A stretch of DNA of 64,000 nt from JAJCYX01 sp965243825. GTDB lineage: Bacteria > Chloroflexota > Dehalococcoidia > Lucifugimonadales > Lucifugimonadaceae. Positions 7,735 through 14,867 of this stretch are shown piece by piece. Below the pieces are notes generated by a model that saw only the letters and a list, made by a program, of their open reading frames with translations, was not told the origin of the DNA and ran no database searches. The position numbers and the translations under genes were made by a program. The stretch is from assembly GCA_965243825.1 (NCBI GenBank), contig CBDEVT010000001.1, positions 2,976,001 through 3,040,000 of the forward strand, written 5' to 3'. Every line of letters starts with the position of its first letter. The first letter of the stretch is position 1.

Positions 7735-8700
7735 ATGAAAGCCGCACAGATTGTATCCAGGCGAGACATGAGAATGATCGAGGTACCGGAGCCAGCGCTC
7801 ACTGAATCGGGCCAGGTCAAGGTCAAACTGGAGTACATGTCAGTCTGCGGATCGGACATCTATCTTGAATACGACGCCGACCTGCCTGAGGAACACTATC
7901 CGCTGGCGCCGGGAAAGCCGGTTCACGAATGTGCAGGCATCGTGGTCGAATCACGTGATTCGAACTTCATCGAAGGACAGCGCGTGATCGTCATTCCAGA
8001 CGAGGCAGCCGGTGCAGCGGAGTACGTGGTGCAGACAGCTGACCGCTTGATCACGCTGCCAGAGTGGGGTGGGCTGGATGAGTGGGTGATGTGTCAGCAT
8101 TCCGGAACCGCGCTTTACTCCGCCAAGAAATGGGGCAATCCGGTTGGCAAGCGCATCGCTGTGCTGGGCCAGGGTGGAATTGGACTTTCGTTCACGATGT
8201 TCGCCAGCAAACAGGGTGCTGCGCAGACCGTCGGCATAGACCTTGAGGAGTACCGGTGCGAAAAGGCGCTGGAGCTTGGCGCTACCGGAACGATCAACGC
8301 CTCCAACGATGACGTCACCGAGGCCGCCAGAGCATTGACCAACGGCAAGTTATTCGATGTCGTTGTTGACGCGAGTGGCAATCCGGAAGGTCTTGATACG
8401 TGCGTGGCGATCGCTCGCCCACAGGGACAGGTGATCAGCTTTAGCCTGACAGGTCAGCAGCCGGTCAGTTTTAAGCACCTCGCCTGGATGGGCAAGAACC
8501 TGCAACTTAACGCAACCGTGATCGCTGCCACTGACCTACCAGTTCAGGAAATTCGTGAAGTGGTAGAACTGCGCGATCGAGGATGGGCAGATCCTGGTTT
8601 GCTGAAGACGCATGAAAGCAATTTCGATGACCTTCCCGCGGCGTATGAGCAGTACCGGAAACGCGAGGACGGTGTAATCAAAATCGCCATTAAGGTGTAG
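7735..8700 (+). CDS. Zinc-binding medium-chain dehydrogenase (sorbitol/threonine dehydrogenase-like)
   Basis: 321 residues. GroES-like domain with SVCGSDIY (about 36-43) and VHECAGIV (about 64) for the catalytic zinc, then a Rossmann domain with VLGQGGIGLSFTMFA (about 144-158) and an acidic residue after strand beta-2 (GIDLEE) that favours NAD over NADP. The four-cysteine structural zinc lobe is absent, making the protein about 25 residues shorter than usual. ATG at 7735 follows GAGACGAGGAAAGACGAGAT. The substrate is unknown. A paralogous enzyme of a different subtype is at position 1. Confidence 0.87.
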   Translation: MKAAQIVSRRDMRMIEVPEPALTESGQVKVKLEYMSVCGSDIYLEYDADLPEEHYPLAPGKPVHECAGIVVESRDSNFIEGQRVIVIPDEAAGAAEYVVQTADRLITLPEWGGLDEWVMCQHSGTALYSAKKWGNPVGKRIAVLGQGGIGLSFTMFASKQGAAQTVGIDLEEYRCEKALELGATGTINASNDDVTEAARALTNGKLFDVVVDASGNPEGLDTCVAIARPQGQVISFSLTGQQPVSFKHLAWMGKNLQLNATVIAATDLPVQEIREVVELRDRGWADPGLLKTHESNFDDLPAAYEQYRKREDGVIKIAIKV

Positions 8701-8706
8701 GACGGT

Positions 8707-8765
8707 CACCAGTGTTCACAAAGCGATGGCATAATCGCTTTCGGGCCAGTCGCTGAGTTATCGAT
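8707..8765 (+). terminator. Possible hairpin between dehydrogenase and peroxiredoxin genes
   Basis: An 8-bp stem AAAGCGAT/ATCGCTTT with a 6-base loop (GGCATA) lies near 8720-8741, followed only by a short T-run at the end of the stem. It may be a weak terminator for the dehydrogenase gene, leaving the peroxiredoxin with its own promoter. Confidence 0.35.
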
Positions 8766-8803
8766 GCGATCCGGCCCCTGTCTCACACAACCCGGAGGAC
8801 AAT

Positions 8804-9280
8804 ATGACTATTGCAGTAGGCGACCCGGCTCCAAATTTCTCCCTTGTCAGTACTGAAAATAATGAACCAGCTTCGCTGAGCGACTACAAAGGCAAGAATG
8901 TGGTACTGGCATTCTTCCCGGCAGTGTTCTCTGGCGTATGTGACACCGAGATGTGCACGTTCAGGGATGCGATGGCCGATTACAACAACCTGGATGCTCA
9001 GGTGATCGGTATCTCAACGGACCCTCCACACGCGCAGCGCGAGTTCGTTGCGAAGCACGGTCTTGAGTTCCCCATTCTGACCGATCTTCATCACGAAGCG
9101 ATCAAGGCCTACGGTCTCGAGTTCGAGAACTTCGCCGGCATCGACGGATTCACCGTCGCGCACCGGGCTGTCGTGGTGATTGGAAAGGACGGCAAAGTCA
9201 CGTGGACATGGCTTGCCGACTCTCCCGGAAACGAACCGCCATACGACCAAGTCGAGAGTGCGGTTAAAGCCCTGGGCTGA
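8804..9280 (+). CDS. Peroxiredoxin (AhpC/TSA family, Bcp-like)
   Basis: 158 residues of thioredoxin fold. The active-site loop FFPAVFSGVCDTEMCTFRD (about 38-55) has the peroxidatic Cys46 and a second Cys51 spaced CxxxxC, the arrangement of atypical two-Cys Bcp peroxiredoxins. The Pro and the Ser in place of Thr of the PxxxT/SxxC motif are present. It reduces hydrogen peroxide and organic peroxides in the cytoplasm. GGAGGACAAT precedes the ATG, a strong ribosome binding site fitting high expression. A strong bidirectional terminator follows at 9314, so it is likely monocistronic or the last gene of its unit. Confidence 0.93.
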   Translation: MTIAVGDPAPNFSLVSTENNEPASLSDYKGKNVVLAFFPAVFSGVCDTEMCTFRDAMADYNNLDAQVIGISTDPPHAQREFVAKHGLEFPILTDLHHEAIKAYGLEFENFAGIDGFTVAHRAVVVIGKDGKVTWTWLADSPGNEPPYDQVESAVKALG

Positions 9281-9313
9281 ACATAACTTCACCCTAAAGT
9301 TCCTCCTCAGCAG

Positions 9314-9354
9314 AAAGTCCCCTGGAGATTCGTCACTCCAGGGGATTTTCATTT
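9314..9354 (+). terminator. Rho-independent terminator after the peroxiredoxin gene
   Basis: Perfect 10-bp stem TCCCCTGGAG (9319-9328) and CTCCAGGGGA (9337-9346) with an 8-base loop. It extends by A-T pairs (GAAAG with TTTTC) and is followed by T-rich sequence. It can act in both directions. Confidence 0.85.
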
Positions 9355-9538
9355 TCATCAATCCGAGAGCAGAAAAGGGGGCGGTCAGCGGATCATCGGC
9401 AAGTGAATGATCCAACTCACAACGCGACACGAAATACATGCGTCTGAACTTAACGAGGGACAGAAGGCGCTCGTCACGAGATCACTCTCACGGAAGTTGC
9501 TGTGAACGTCGCCACTTCATGCGGAGGACGGAAACGCG

Positions 9539-11167
9539 ATGTACTCACAATCACGAACTCAAACTCGGCTGAGGCGTACGAAGTCGATCCTGTTCGCTGC
9601 CTTGCTGGTTGGGATGGCATCTGCCATCCTGCTGTTTGACCGGGCTCAACCGGTTCAGGCTGCCGGTACAGAGGTCAAGGTCACTACCAATGGGCAGTTC
9701 GGGGACATTTTGACTGACGCCTCTGGTCGCACCCTCTATCTGTTCAAAAACGATAGGAGACTTGAGTCCAACTGTTCCGGTGGCTGCTTGACCGCCTGGC
9801 CGCCATTGCTCACCGAAGAGACCCCGGTCGCTGGGGATGGTGTTGATCAGAGTCGACTGGGAACCATTACCCGAGCGGACGGTACGGTCCAGGTCGCGTT
9901 CAACGGGTGGCCGCTCTACTACTGGCAAGACGACGTTGAGGAAGGTGATACAGATGGCCAGGATCGTGGCGATGTCTGGTTTGTCGTATCACCGTTCGGT
10001 GGCCCGGTTCACACCTCCGCTAAAATCGAGTTGAACGAAGACTTGCAGTTCGGTGACATCATCACCGACGAGTCCGGCAGAGTGCTTTACCTGTGGAAGC
10101 GCGACGAGAAAGACACTTCACATTGCAATGGAAGGTGTGCACTCAACTGGCCTCCTCTACTTACGGCCGACGACCCGGCTTCGTCAGAAGGTTTACCTGC
10201 CGACCGGCTGGGCACCATAACTCGGGATGATGGTTCGACACAGGCTACTTACAACGGCTGGCCGCTCTACTACTGGTTTCTCGATTCTGAGCCCGGAGAT
10301 GCACTTGGACAGGAGGTTGGACGGACGTGGTACGTACTCTCGAGCCACGGCGCAGCTATTCACTCTGTAGCGCCACTCAACCTTGGTGAGAACGAAGAGT
10401 TCGGGACGATCCTGACTGACCGCAGCGGTAGGACGCTGTACCTGTTTGATCGCGACGCGCCGGGCGTCTCCAACTGTGCCGGCGGGTGCGCACTGAACTG
10501 GCCTCCATTCCTGACATCACGGGATCCCATCGACATCGGAGGTGTCGACACAGGTCTTCTAGGCACAACTGAGCGCGCCGATGGGTACAGGCAGGTGACG
10601 TACAACGGCTGGCCCCTGTACTACTGGGTCAATGACGTAACTCCCGGAGACACCAGTGGCCAGACTGTGGGAGATGTCTGGTGGGTGTTAGATGCCAACG
10701 GCAACAAGATCGACGCACCGACCACAAGTACGACGGCCGAGCGTGACATTGCAGCGGACACGGGCGGATCTGTGAGGTCCAGGGACGGCCAGGTTTCAGT
10801 CACAATCGATTCAGGTGACCTAGCCACAGACGGAACTGTGACGCTCCAGCCTGTCAGCACCCCTGCGCCAACAGCAGGTCTGAACGGCGTTCGTATCGCA
10901 TCGGATGCCGTTGATCTGTCATTCTCAGACACCGCGGGAGAACCGGTCGCAGGTCGCCTCCATTCTCCTGTAGAGGTCTGTATGAGCTTCAATGATGAAG
11001 ATGGCCGAGGCTCAGTCAGCGGTACTCTCGGGCTGCGAGTCTTACAGTTCAATGAATCCGGCAACTACTGGGTGACGCTCACTACTCGAGTCAACTTCGT
11101 CAGCGGAGTCGTATGCGGGCAGACATCGGTACAGGGATCACTGGCGTTGGGTCAGTCCACGAGATAG
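9539..11167 (+). CDS. Secreted protein with three COG4315-type repeats and a C-terminal beta domain
   Basis: 542 residues. Signal peptide or anchor: basic residues 8-15, hydrophobic 16-33, then a VQAA site near 40-42. Three tandem repeats of about 110 residues follow at about 46-155, 163-273 and 280-388. Each has FG.I.TD.SGR.LYL, a Cys pair (79/83, 196/200, 313/317), WPPLL, GTI.R.DG and a NGWPLYYW block, the pattern of the secreted-repeat lipoprotein family (PF03640/COG4315). Its function is unproven. The last 150 residues look like a beta-sandwich (many alternating hydrophobics, SVTIDSGDL). No lipobox is seen, so it is secreted or anchored by its N-terminus. GGAGG lies 11 bases before the ATG. 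A terminator follows. Confidence 0.85.
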   Translation: MYSQSRTQTRLRRTKSILFAALLVGMASAILLFDRAQPVQAAGTEVKVTTNGQFGDILTDASGRTLYLFKNDRRLESNCSGGCLTAWPPLLTEETPVAGDGVDQSRLGTITRADGTVQVAFNGWPLYYWQDDVEEGDTDGQDRGDVWFVVSPFGGPVHTSAKIELNEDLQFGDIITDESGRVLYLWKRDEKDTSHCNGRCALNWPPLLTADDPASSEGLPADRLGTITRDDGSTQATYNGWPLYYWFLDSEPGDALGQEVGRTWYVLSSHGAAIHSVAPLNLGENEEFGTILTDRSGRTLYLFDRDAPGVSNCAGGCALNWPPFLTSRDPIDIGGVDTGLLGTTERADGYRQVTYNGWPLYYWVNDVTPGDTSGQTVGDVWWVLDANGNKIDAPTTSTTAERDIAADTGGSVRSRDGQVSVTIDSGDLATDGTVTLQPVSTPAPTAGLNGVRIASDAVDLSFSDTAGEPVAGRLHSPVEVCMSFNDEDGRGSVSGTLGLRVLQFNESGNYWVTLTTRVNFVSGVVCGQTSVQGSLALGQSTR

Positions 11168-11194
11168 GACAGTTGTGGTGCTTGAGGCAGATAG

Positions 11195-11231
11195 CGAACG
11201 GGCCGGGCACCATGCCTGGCCCGTTCGTTTT
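11195..11231 (+). terminator. Strong bidirectional terminator between convergent genes
   Basis: A 15-bp stem with one G-T wobble: arm CGAACGGGCCGGGCA at 11195-11209, loop CCA, arm TGCCTGGCCCGTTCG at 11213-11227, then TTTT. It lies between the plus-strand repeat protein and the minus-strand membrane protein gene and can serve both. Confidence 0.88.
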
Positions 11232-11245
11232 GGCCACCCCAAGAA

Positions 11246-11731
11246 TCAGCTCAGGCTGGCGTATAACGTTCCGGTCAACACACCGAAAACGACGTGCAAT
11301 CCGATTAACTGGAACATCGAAGTAGCACCGTATTTGAGCAGGAACGGCCCCGGGTCCCCGACGTAGCCCGTACGGACGGCCCTGTTGAGACTTCTCGAGT
11401 ATGCAAAGGTGGTTCCGGTGACAATCGACAGGATTGCACCGACGACTCCACCCCACAGAAACTCCAGGCCGTCGACTTCAAAGCCGGTCAATGCTGCCGA
11501 AATGACGATTCCATAGCCAGTTCCCGCCAGAAGCAAGAACACCAACCCTGCCAGGTAAGCCTTTGTGGTGTCGATACTGAATACCGAGCCAATCAGATAC
11601 AGAGGATTGGCCGGAAATCGCGTCGGTGCCAGAGCGAGCATCGCGACGGCAATAACCACGACAGCCGACCCTGAAATCAACCCTGCGATGATCGCCGGGA
11701 TAATCTCGAGTGTCGCCGCATCACCTTCCAC
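11246..11731 (-). CDS. Hypothetical membrane protein with four to five predicted helices
   Basis: 161 residues, not recognised. Hydrophobic segments near residues 9-32, 56-80, 88-108 and 134-158 point to at least four membrane helices; small residues (Gly, Ala) are common in them. GTG start at 11731 has AAAGGA eight bases upstream. It is the last gene of a minus-strand run (STAS-like, SDR, SDR, SRPBCC, this gene) and lies 15 bases after the SRPBCC gene. The run ends at the terminator 11195-11231. Confidence 0.75.
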   Translation of the reverse strand: MEGDAATLEIIPAIIAGLISGSAVVVIAVAMLALAPTRFPANPLYLIGSVFSIDTTKAYLAGLVFLLLAGTGYGIVISAALTGFEVDGLEFLWGGVVGAILSIVTGTTFAYSRSLNRAVRTGYVGDPGPFLLKYGATSMFQLIGLHVVFGVLTGTLYASLS

Positions 11732-11746
11732 GCTGCGGTCCTTTCA

Positions 11747-12205
11747 TCAGATTGTCGCCTGAACAGCAGCATCAAGCTTCGCAAGGTCTTTTCGCAGGTT
11801 TTTCCTGACCATCGATTTTGCGAACCAGCCGGTAAGCATGAAACCGATGCTAGAAAGCTTAGAGTCTGCGATGGCGTTCTGAGTGTAAGTTACCGAGGTG
11901 TTGTCCCCTACATCACTCAGTTCGAAGGTTGCCTCGATCGGGTACGGTCCTTCGACTGTGTGATACTCAAGCTTCGTGTTCGGTGTGACCACCGTTATCT
12001 CCATTGTCACGTCGTGAGTCCTTCGAGCGTATTTGTACTTCATCCCGAATCTGCCGCCAGTTTTCAGCGTGGATCCTGGAGCCCATTCCGCGGACTCTAC
12101 TCCGTTAACCCATTCAGGCATTCTGGTTGGATCGGTCAGAACACCGAACACTTTCTCCGGACTGCCCTGCACTTCTACCGTCACCGACGTTCGCAAGTTG
12201 CTCAT
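11747..12205 (-). CDS. SRPBCC family protein (START-like lipid or ligand-binding fold)
   Basis: 152 residues from ATG at 12205, chosen over a longer frame because GGGAGAGCG stands just upstream. Seen: VEVQGSPEKVFGVLTDPTRMPEWVNGV (split over about 9-35), the opening of polyketide-cyclase/SRPBCC proteins, then alternating beta strands and a C-terminal amphipathic helix (FMLTGWFAKSMVRKNL and on). The fold binds hydrophobic ligands in a cavity between a helix and a curved sheet. The role here is unknown. It lies 43 bases downstream of twin SDR genes, so it may bind their substrate; this is inference. Confidence 0.85.
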   Translation of the reverse strand: MSNLRTSVTVEVQGSPEKVFGVLTDPTRMPEWVNGVESAEWAPGSTLKTGGRFGMKYKYARRTHDVTMEITVVTPNTKLEYHTVEGPYPIEATFELSDVGDNTSVTYTQNAIADSKLSSIGFMLTGWFAKSMVRKNLRKDLAKLDAAVQATI

Positions 12206-12248
12206 CTTCGCTCTCCCGTAGATATTTATCAACCGAATGGTTGACAGT

Positions 12249-13079
12249 CTAGCTCATGACTGCCCCTCCGTTAACGTTGAGAGCCTGCCCGGTGATCTGG
12301 GCTGCGTCCTCCGATGCAAGGAATGCTACTGCCCGGCCTATGTCTTCAGGAGTCTGCTCCCTCGCAAGCGGATGCCTGGACTGAAGAGCCTGTTTGAAAA
12401 TTTCCTTCGCTGAAAACTCCCGCAGACTCGCGTCAGTTTCCCTCTGGTTGGAGGCAATTCGCTCCCACATTGGAGTCCAAACAGTCCCTGGACAAACAGC
12501 GTTTACGTTGATGTTGAACGGTCCGAGTTCAATTGCTAGCTGGTGAGTGAGCTGGATAGATGCGGCTTTGGAAACGAGGTAGGGCATGATTGCAGAACCG
12601 AGTGGCAATTTGGCCCCACGCGGTGCGCGACCACCCTGTGATGAGATCAGCACGATCTTTCCCGAACGCCGCGTCTTCATCCGGGGCACGATCGCGTCGA
12701 TTGTCTTCACAGTGCCCAGCACGTTAATCTCGCGCGTGATTTCCCAATCTTCTGTTGTGTAGTGATCCCTGGTCTCGAATTCGTTAGCAGCTATCACGCC
12801 CGCGTTCGGAACACATATATCGATATCACCCAGTTCGCCGATGGTCTTTTCGACCGCCTTTTCTAGGTTCTCGGAATCCCGGATGTCTGTCCCCATCCCA
12901 ATCGCGTTCAATCCGCTCGACCGAAGTGCGTCTGCGGTGGCATTAGCCAGTTCATGGTCGACGTCGGCTATGCAGACCGATGCGCCTCGTTCAGCCAGCA
13001 CCCGTGCGATTCCCTCACCTATTCCTCGGCCAGCGCCAGTGATGAAGGCTACTTTTTCTCTAAGAGGCAGATTATTCAT
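12249..13079 (-). CDS. Short-chain dehydrogenase/reductase (SDR), twin 1
   Basis: 276 residues from ATG at 13079 (a GTG at 13097 is possible). Classical SDR: FITGAGRGIGEGIA nucleotide loop (about 13-26), ADVD after beta-2 (NAD-type acidic residue), VPNAG (about 88-92), catalytic Ser in VLISSQGG (near 148), YLVSK catalytic Tyr and Lys (near 168-172), and a GGAVMS C-terminus. It is a tandem duplicate of the SDR at 13132, also 276 residues, with long shared blocks (NINVNAVCPG, REQTPEDIGRAVAFLASEDAA). The family oxidises alcohols or reduces ketones; this subfamily often annotates as carveol or mycofactocin-coupled dehydrogenase. The substrate is unknown. Confidence 0.9.
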   Translation of the reverse strand: MNNLPLREKVAFITGAGRGIGEGIARVLAERGASVCIADVDHELANATADALRSSGLNAIGMGTDIRDSENLEKAVEKTIGELGDIDICVPNAGVIAANEFETRDHYTTEDWEITREINVLGTVKTIDAIVPRMKTRRSGKIVLISSQGGRAPRGAKLPLGSAIMPYLVSKAASIQLTHQLAIELGPFNINVNAVCPGTVWTPMWERIASNQRETDASLREFSAKEIFKQALQSRHPLAREQTPEDIGRAVAFLASEDAAQITGQALNVNGGAVMS

Positions 13080-13131
13080 GTCAAGCTGACTAACCACACG
13101 GAGAGCGAAAGTCGCAAAGTCGTTGGGACGA

Positions 13132-13962
13132 CTAGTTCATGATCGCCCCACCATTGACGTTAAGCGCCTGTCCCGTGATCTGTGCTGCATCCTCGGATGC
13201 AAGGAACGCAACGGCTTTACCGATGTCTTCCGGAGTCTGCTCTCTGCCAAGTGGCATTGTTGCCTTGATGTTCCGATCAAAAATTTCCCTGGCACTCAGG
13301 TCGGCTACGTCTGGATTCAAGGCCTTGTGATTCAGCGCAATCGCCTCCCACATTGGTGTCCAGAGCCGACCTGGACAGACGGCGTTGACATTGATGTTGT
13401 ACTGGCCCAGTTCTATCGCCAGAAGGTGTGTCCACTGGATTGCAGCGGCTTTCGAGACTGAATACGGGATCTGAACCGATCCGCGACCGGGATCCGGGAC
13501 GCCGCGAGGTTCTCTGCCACCGTGAGAGGCGATGTTGACAATCTTCCCTGATCGTTGTTCCTTCAGGTGTGGGACAACTGCATCAGCTGTATTGATCATC
13601 CCCTGGACGTTGATTCCCCAGGTGAGGCGCCAATCATCCGCGTTGTAATTCTTGCGCTCTGCGAATCCTGCGGCTCCGATCACCCCTGCATTCGGGACAC
13701 AGATATCAACTTGACCGAATTCCGAGATAGACGCGCTTACCCAACTCTCGAGGGATTCCTGATCTGTCACATCGACGACTGACGCCTGTGCCTTACCGCC
13801 ACTTGAGTTGATCTCGTGGGCTACTGAGTTGGCCGCGTCACCGTCAACATCCGAGACTGCGATTGCCGCACCCCGCGACGCTAGTACGAGCGAGATACCT
13901 CGACCTATCCCCCTGCCGGCGCCGGTGATTAGGGCGACTTTGCCTTCAAGCTGGCGTTCCAT
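13132..13962 (-). CDS. Short-chain dehydrogenase/reductase (SDR), twin 2
   Basis: 276 residues from ATG at 13962. That start was chosen because GGGAGC lies 11 bases upstream and it makes the protein as long as its twin; in-frame ATGs at 13971, 13980 and 14058 exist. Seen: LITGAGRGIGRGIS (about 10-23), SDVDGD (NAD preference), CVPNAGV, catalytic Ser in VNIASHGG, YSVSK Tyr/Lys pair, and a C-terminus GGAIMN. It is a paralog of the SDR at 12249, lying 52 bases downstream in the same direction. The pair could form a heteromeric enzyme or act on related substrates. The catalytic tetrad looks intact. Confidence 0.9.
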   Translation of the reverse strand: MERQLEGKVALITGAGRGIGRGISLVLASRGAAIAVSDVDGDAANSVAHEINSSGGKAQASVVDVTDQESLESWVSASISEFGQVDICVPNAGVIGAAGFAERKNYNADDWRLTWGINVQGMINTADAVVPHLKEQRSGKIVNIASHGGREPRGVPDPGRGSVQIPYSVSKAAAIQWTHLLAIELGQYNINVNAVCPGRLWTPMWEAIALNHKALNPDVADLSAREIFDRNIKATMPLGREQTPEDIGKAVAFLASEDAAQITGQALNVNGGAIMN

Positions 13963-14081
13963 GATGTGCATTGCTCCCATTTCGCTGAGTACCCGAAGTT
14001 GGTCGCAAGCATACATTCGGTTGACTACCGACAGTCGGCATCCAAATACGACGTGCATCTAGCAGTCATCACTGACCTGTC

Positions 14082-14483
14082 TTAGGTGACCAGCCATTCC
14101 GTTGCTTCTGCACGGGTTGCGAAGTAGCCGGTTGGGAAATCAGCTGGACCCTCTGGTACTGGTGGGTTGCCGATTGGCGGTGAGCCTGCCGGCAGGTGAA
14201 ATGCGAACTTCTTCACGCCGTTCTGGTTGTAACGAGGGATTATCGTCTCGTCTCTCCAGCCCACCGTGTCGGCCATACCTTCCATCTTGAAAGAGGTGGC
14301 GTCGACAAGCACGAACTGGCTGTCGCTCCGATCGAGGGCTTCCGTGAACCTCAGGAGCCAGTTTTTGAATTCGTTTTGCGTCATTTCCGCTGTTGTGTCG
14401 TACCAGCGGATCTCTATGAAGCCCTCATTCTGGTGATCGATGACCGCACCATACGCGTCTTCGAATACCTGTTCACAACCCAT
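14082..14483 (-). CDS. STAS/SpoIIAA-like hypothetical protein
   Basis: 133 residues. The pattern of an opening strand (FIEIRWYDTTAEMT), a helix (EFKNWLLRFTEAL), a strand (FVLVDATSFKM) and a later strand-helix (KKFAFHLPAGS) fits the SpoIIAA-like/STAS fold used in small sensory or partner-switch proteins, but the match is by shape only. A Pro-rich loop (PPIGNPPVPEGP) near 100-112 is unusual. GAGGAGTGAAGC precedes the ATG at 14483. It is the first gene of the minus-strand run that continues into the SDR twins, 119 bases away. The function is not known. Confidence 0.7.
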   Translation of the reverse strand: MGCEQVFEDAYGAVIDHQNEGFIEIRWYDTTAEMTQNEFKNWLLRFTEALDRSDSQFVLVDATSFKMEGMADTVGWRDETIIPRYNQNGVKKFAFHLPAGSPPIGNPPVPEGPADFPTGYFATRAEATEWLVT

Positions 14484-14600
14484 GCTTCACTCCTCGACAA
14501 TGCTCTTATGCCTCTCCCGCGCAAATTGTCTACGCAAGCTAACTCATCTCGTATCTAACTAGATGCTCGCTCCGTAACGGTCGTGTAATTATCTCGACTA

Positions 14601-14814
14601 CCGAATGCACGAAGCGGCACTGGACCAGACGCTAACGGAAGTCCGGAACGTTAGATACGGGCATCACGCCGGAAGTGCTACGAGAACGCCCAATCCATAT
14701 GTGGCAATGCACGGTTACTGCTGGATGCTGGTACTGCGGCGAAACGTGAACTCCAGGTTGTAAACTTGTACTGCACGTGCGTCCGCGACTAAATCGCAGC
14801 GGGCGCTCTTTTTT
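14601..14814 (+). promoter_or_regulatory. Candidate T-box riboswitch upstream of glycyl-tRNA synthetase
   Basis: A T-box senses uncharged tRNA and lets transcription continue into a synthetase gene. Seen here: a Stem I base CCG(AA)TGCA at 14601-14609 pairing with TGCACGG at 14708-14714; a candidate specifier GGC (Gly codon) at 14703-14705 followed by A, just inside that helix; an antiterminator GATGC (14724-14728), a seven-base bulge TGGTACT (14729-14735, consensus UGGNACC) and GCG (14736-14738), pairing with CGT-GCGTC at 14776-14783; and a terminator at 14779-14806 plus T6. The antiterminator 3' arm overlaps the terminator 5' arm, as the mechanism requires. The upper part of Stem I was not resolved. 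Confidence 0.65.
14779..14814 (+). terminator. Leader terminator of the glyS T-box-like element
   Basis: GCGTCCGC (14779-14786) pairs with GCGGGCGC (14799-14806) through eight pairs including one G-T wobble. A nested GCGA/TCGC alternative exists. TCTTTTTT follows. It lies 54 bases before the glyS start, so it can only be an attenuator of that gene. Confidence 0.82.
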
Positions 14815-14867
14815 GCCTGGACTATCAACCGTCGCGGAGCCACCGGAGACGGTCGGAGAATACGAAC

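Larger units (their letters stand above)
14484..14867. other. Long intergenic region holding the glyS leader
   Basis: 384 bases lie between divergent genes. The left part (14484-14600) should hold promoters for both directions; no convincing boxes were seen. The right part (14601-14814) is the T-box-like leader described separately, followed by about 50 bases to the glyS start. Confidence 0.6.
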
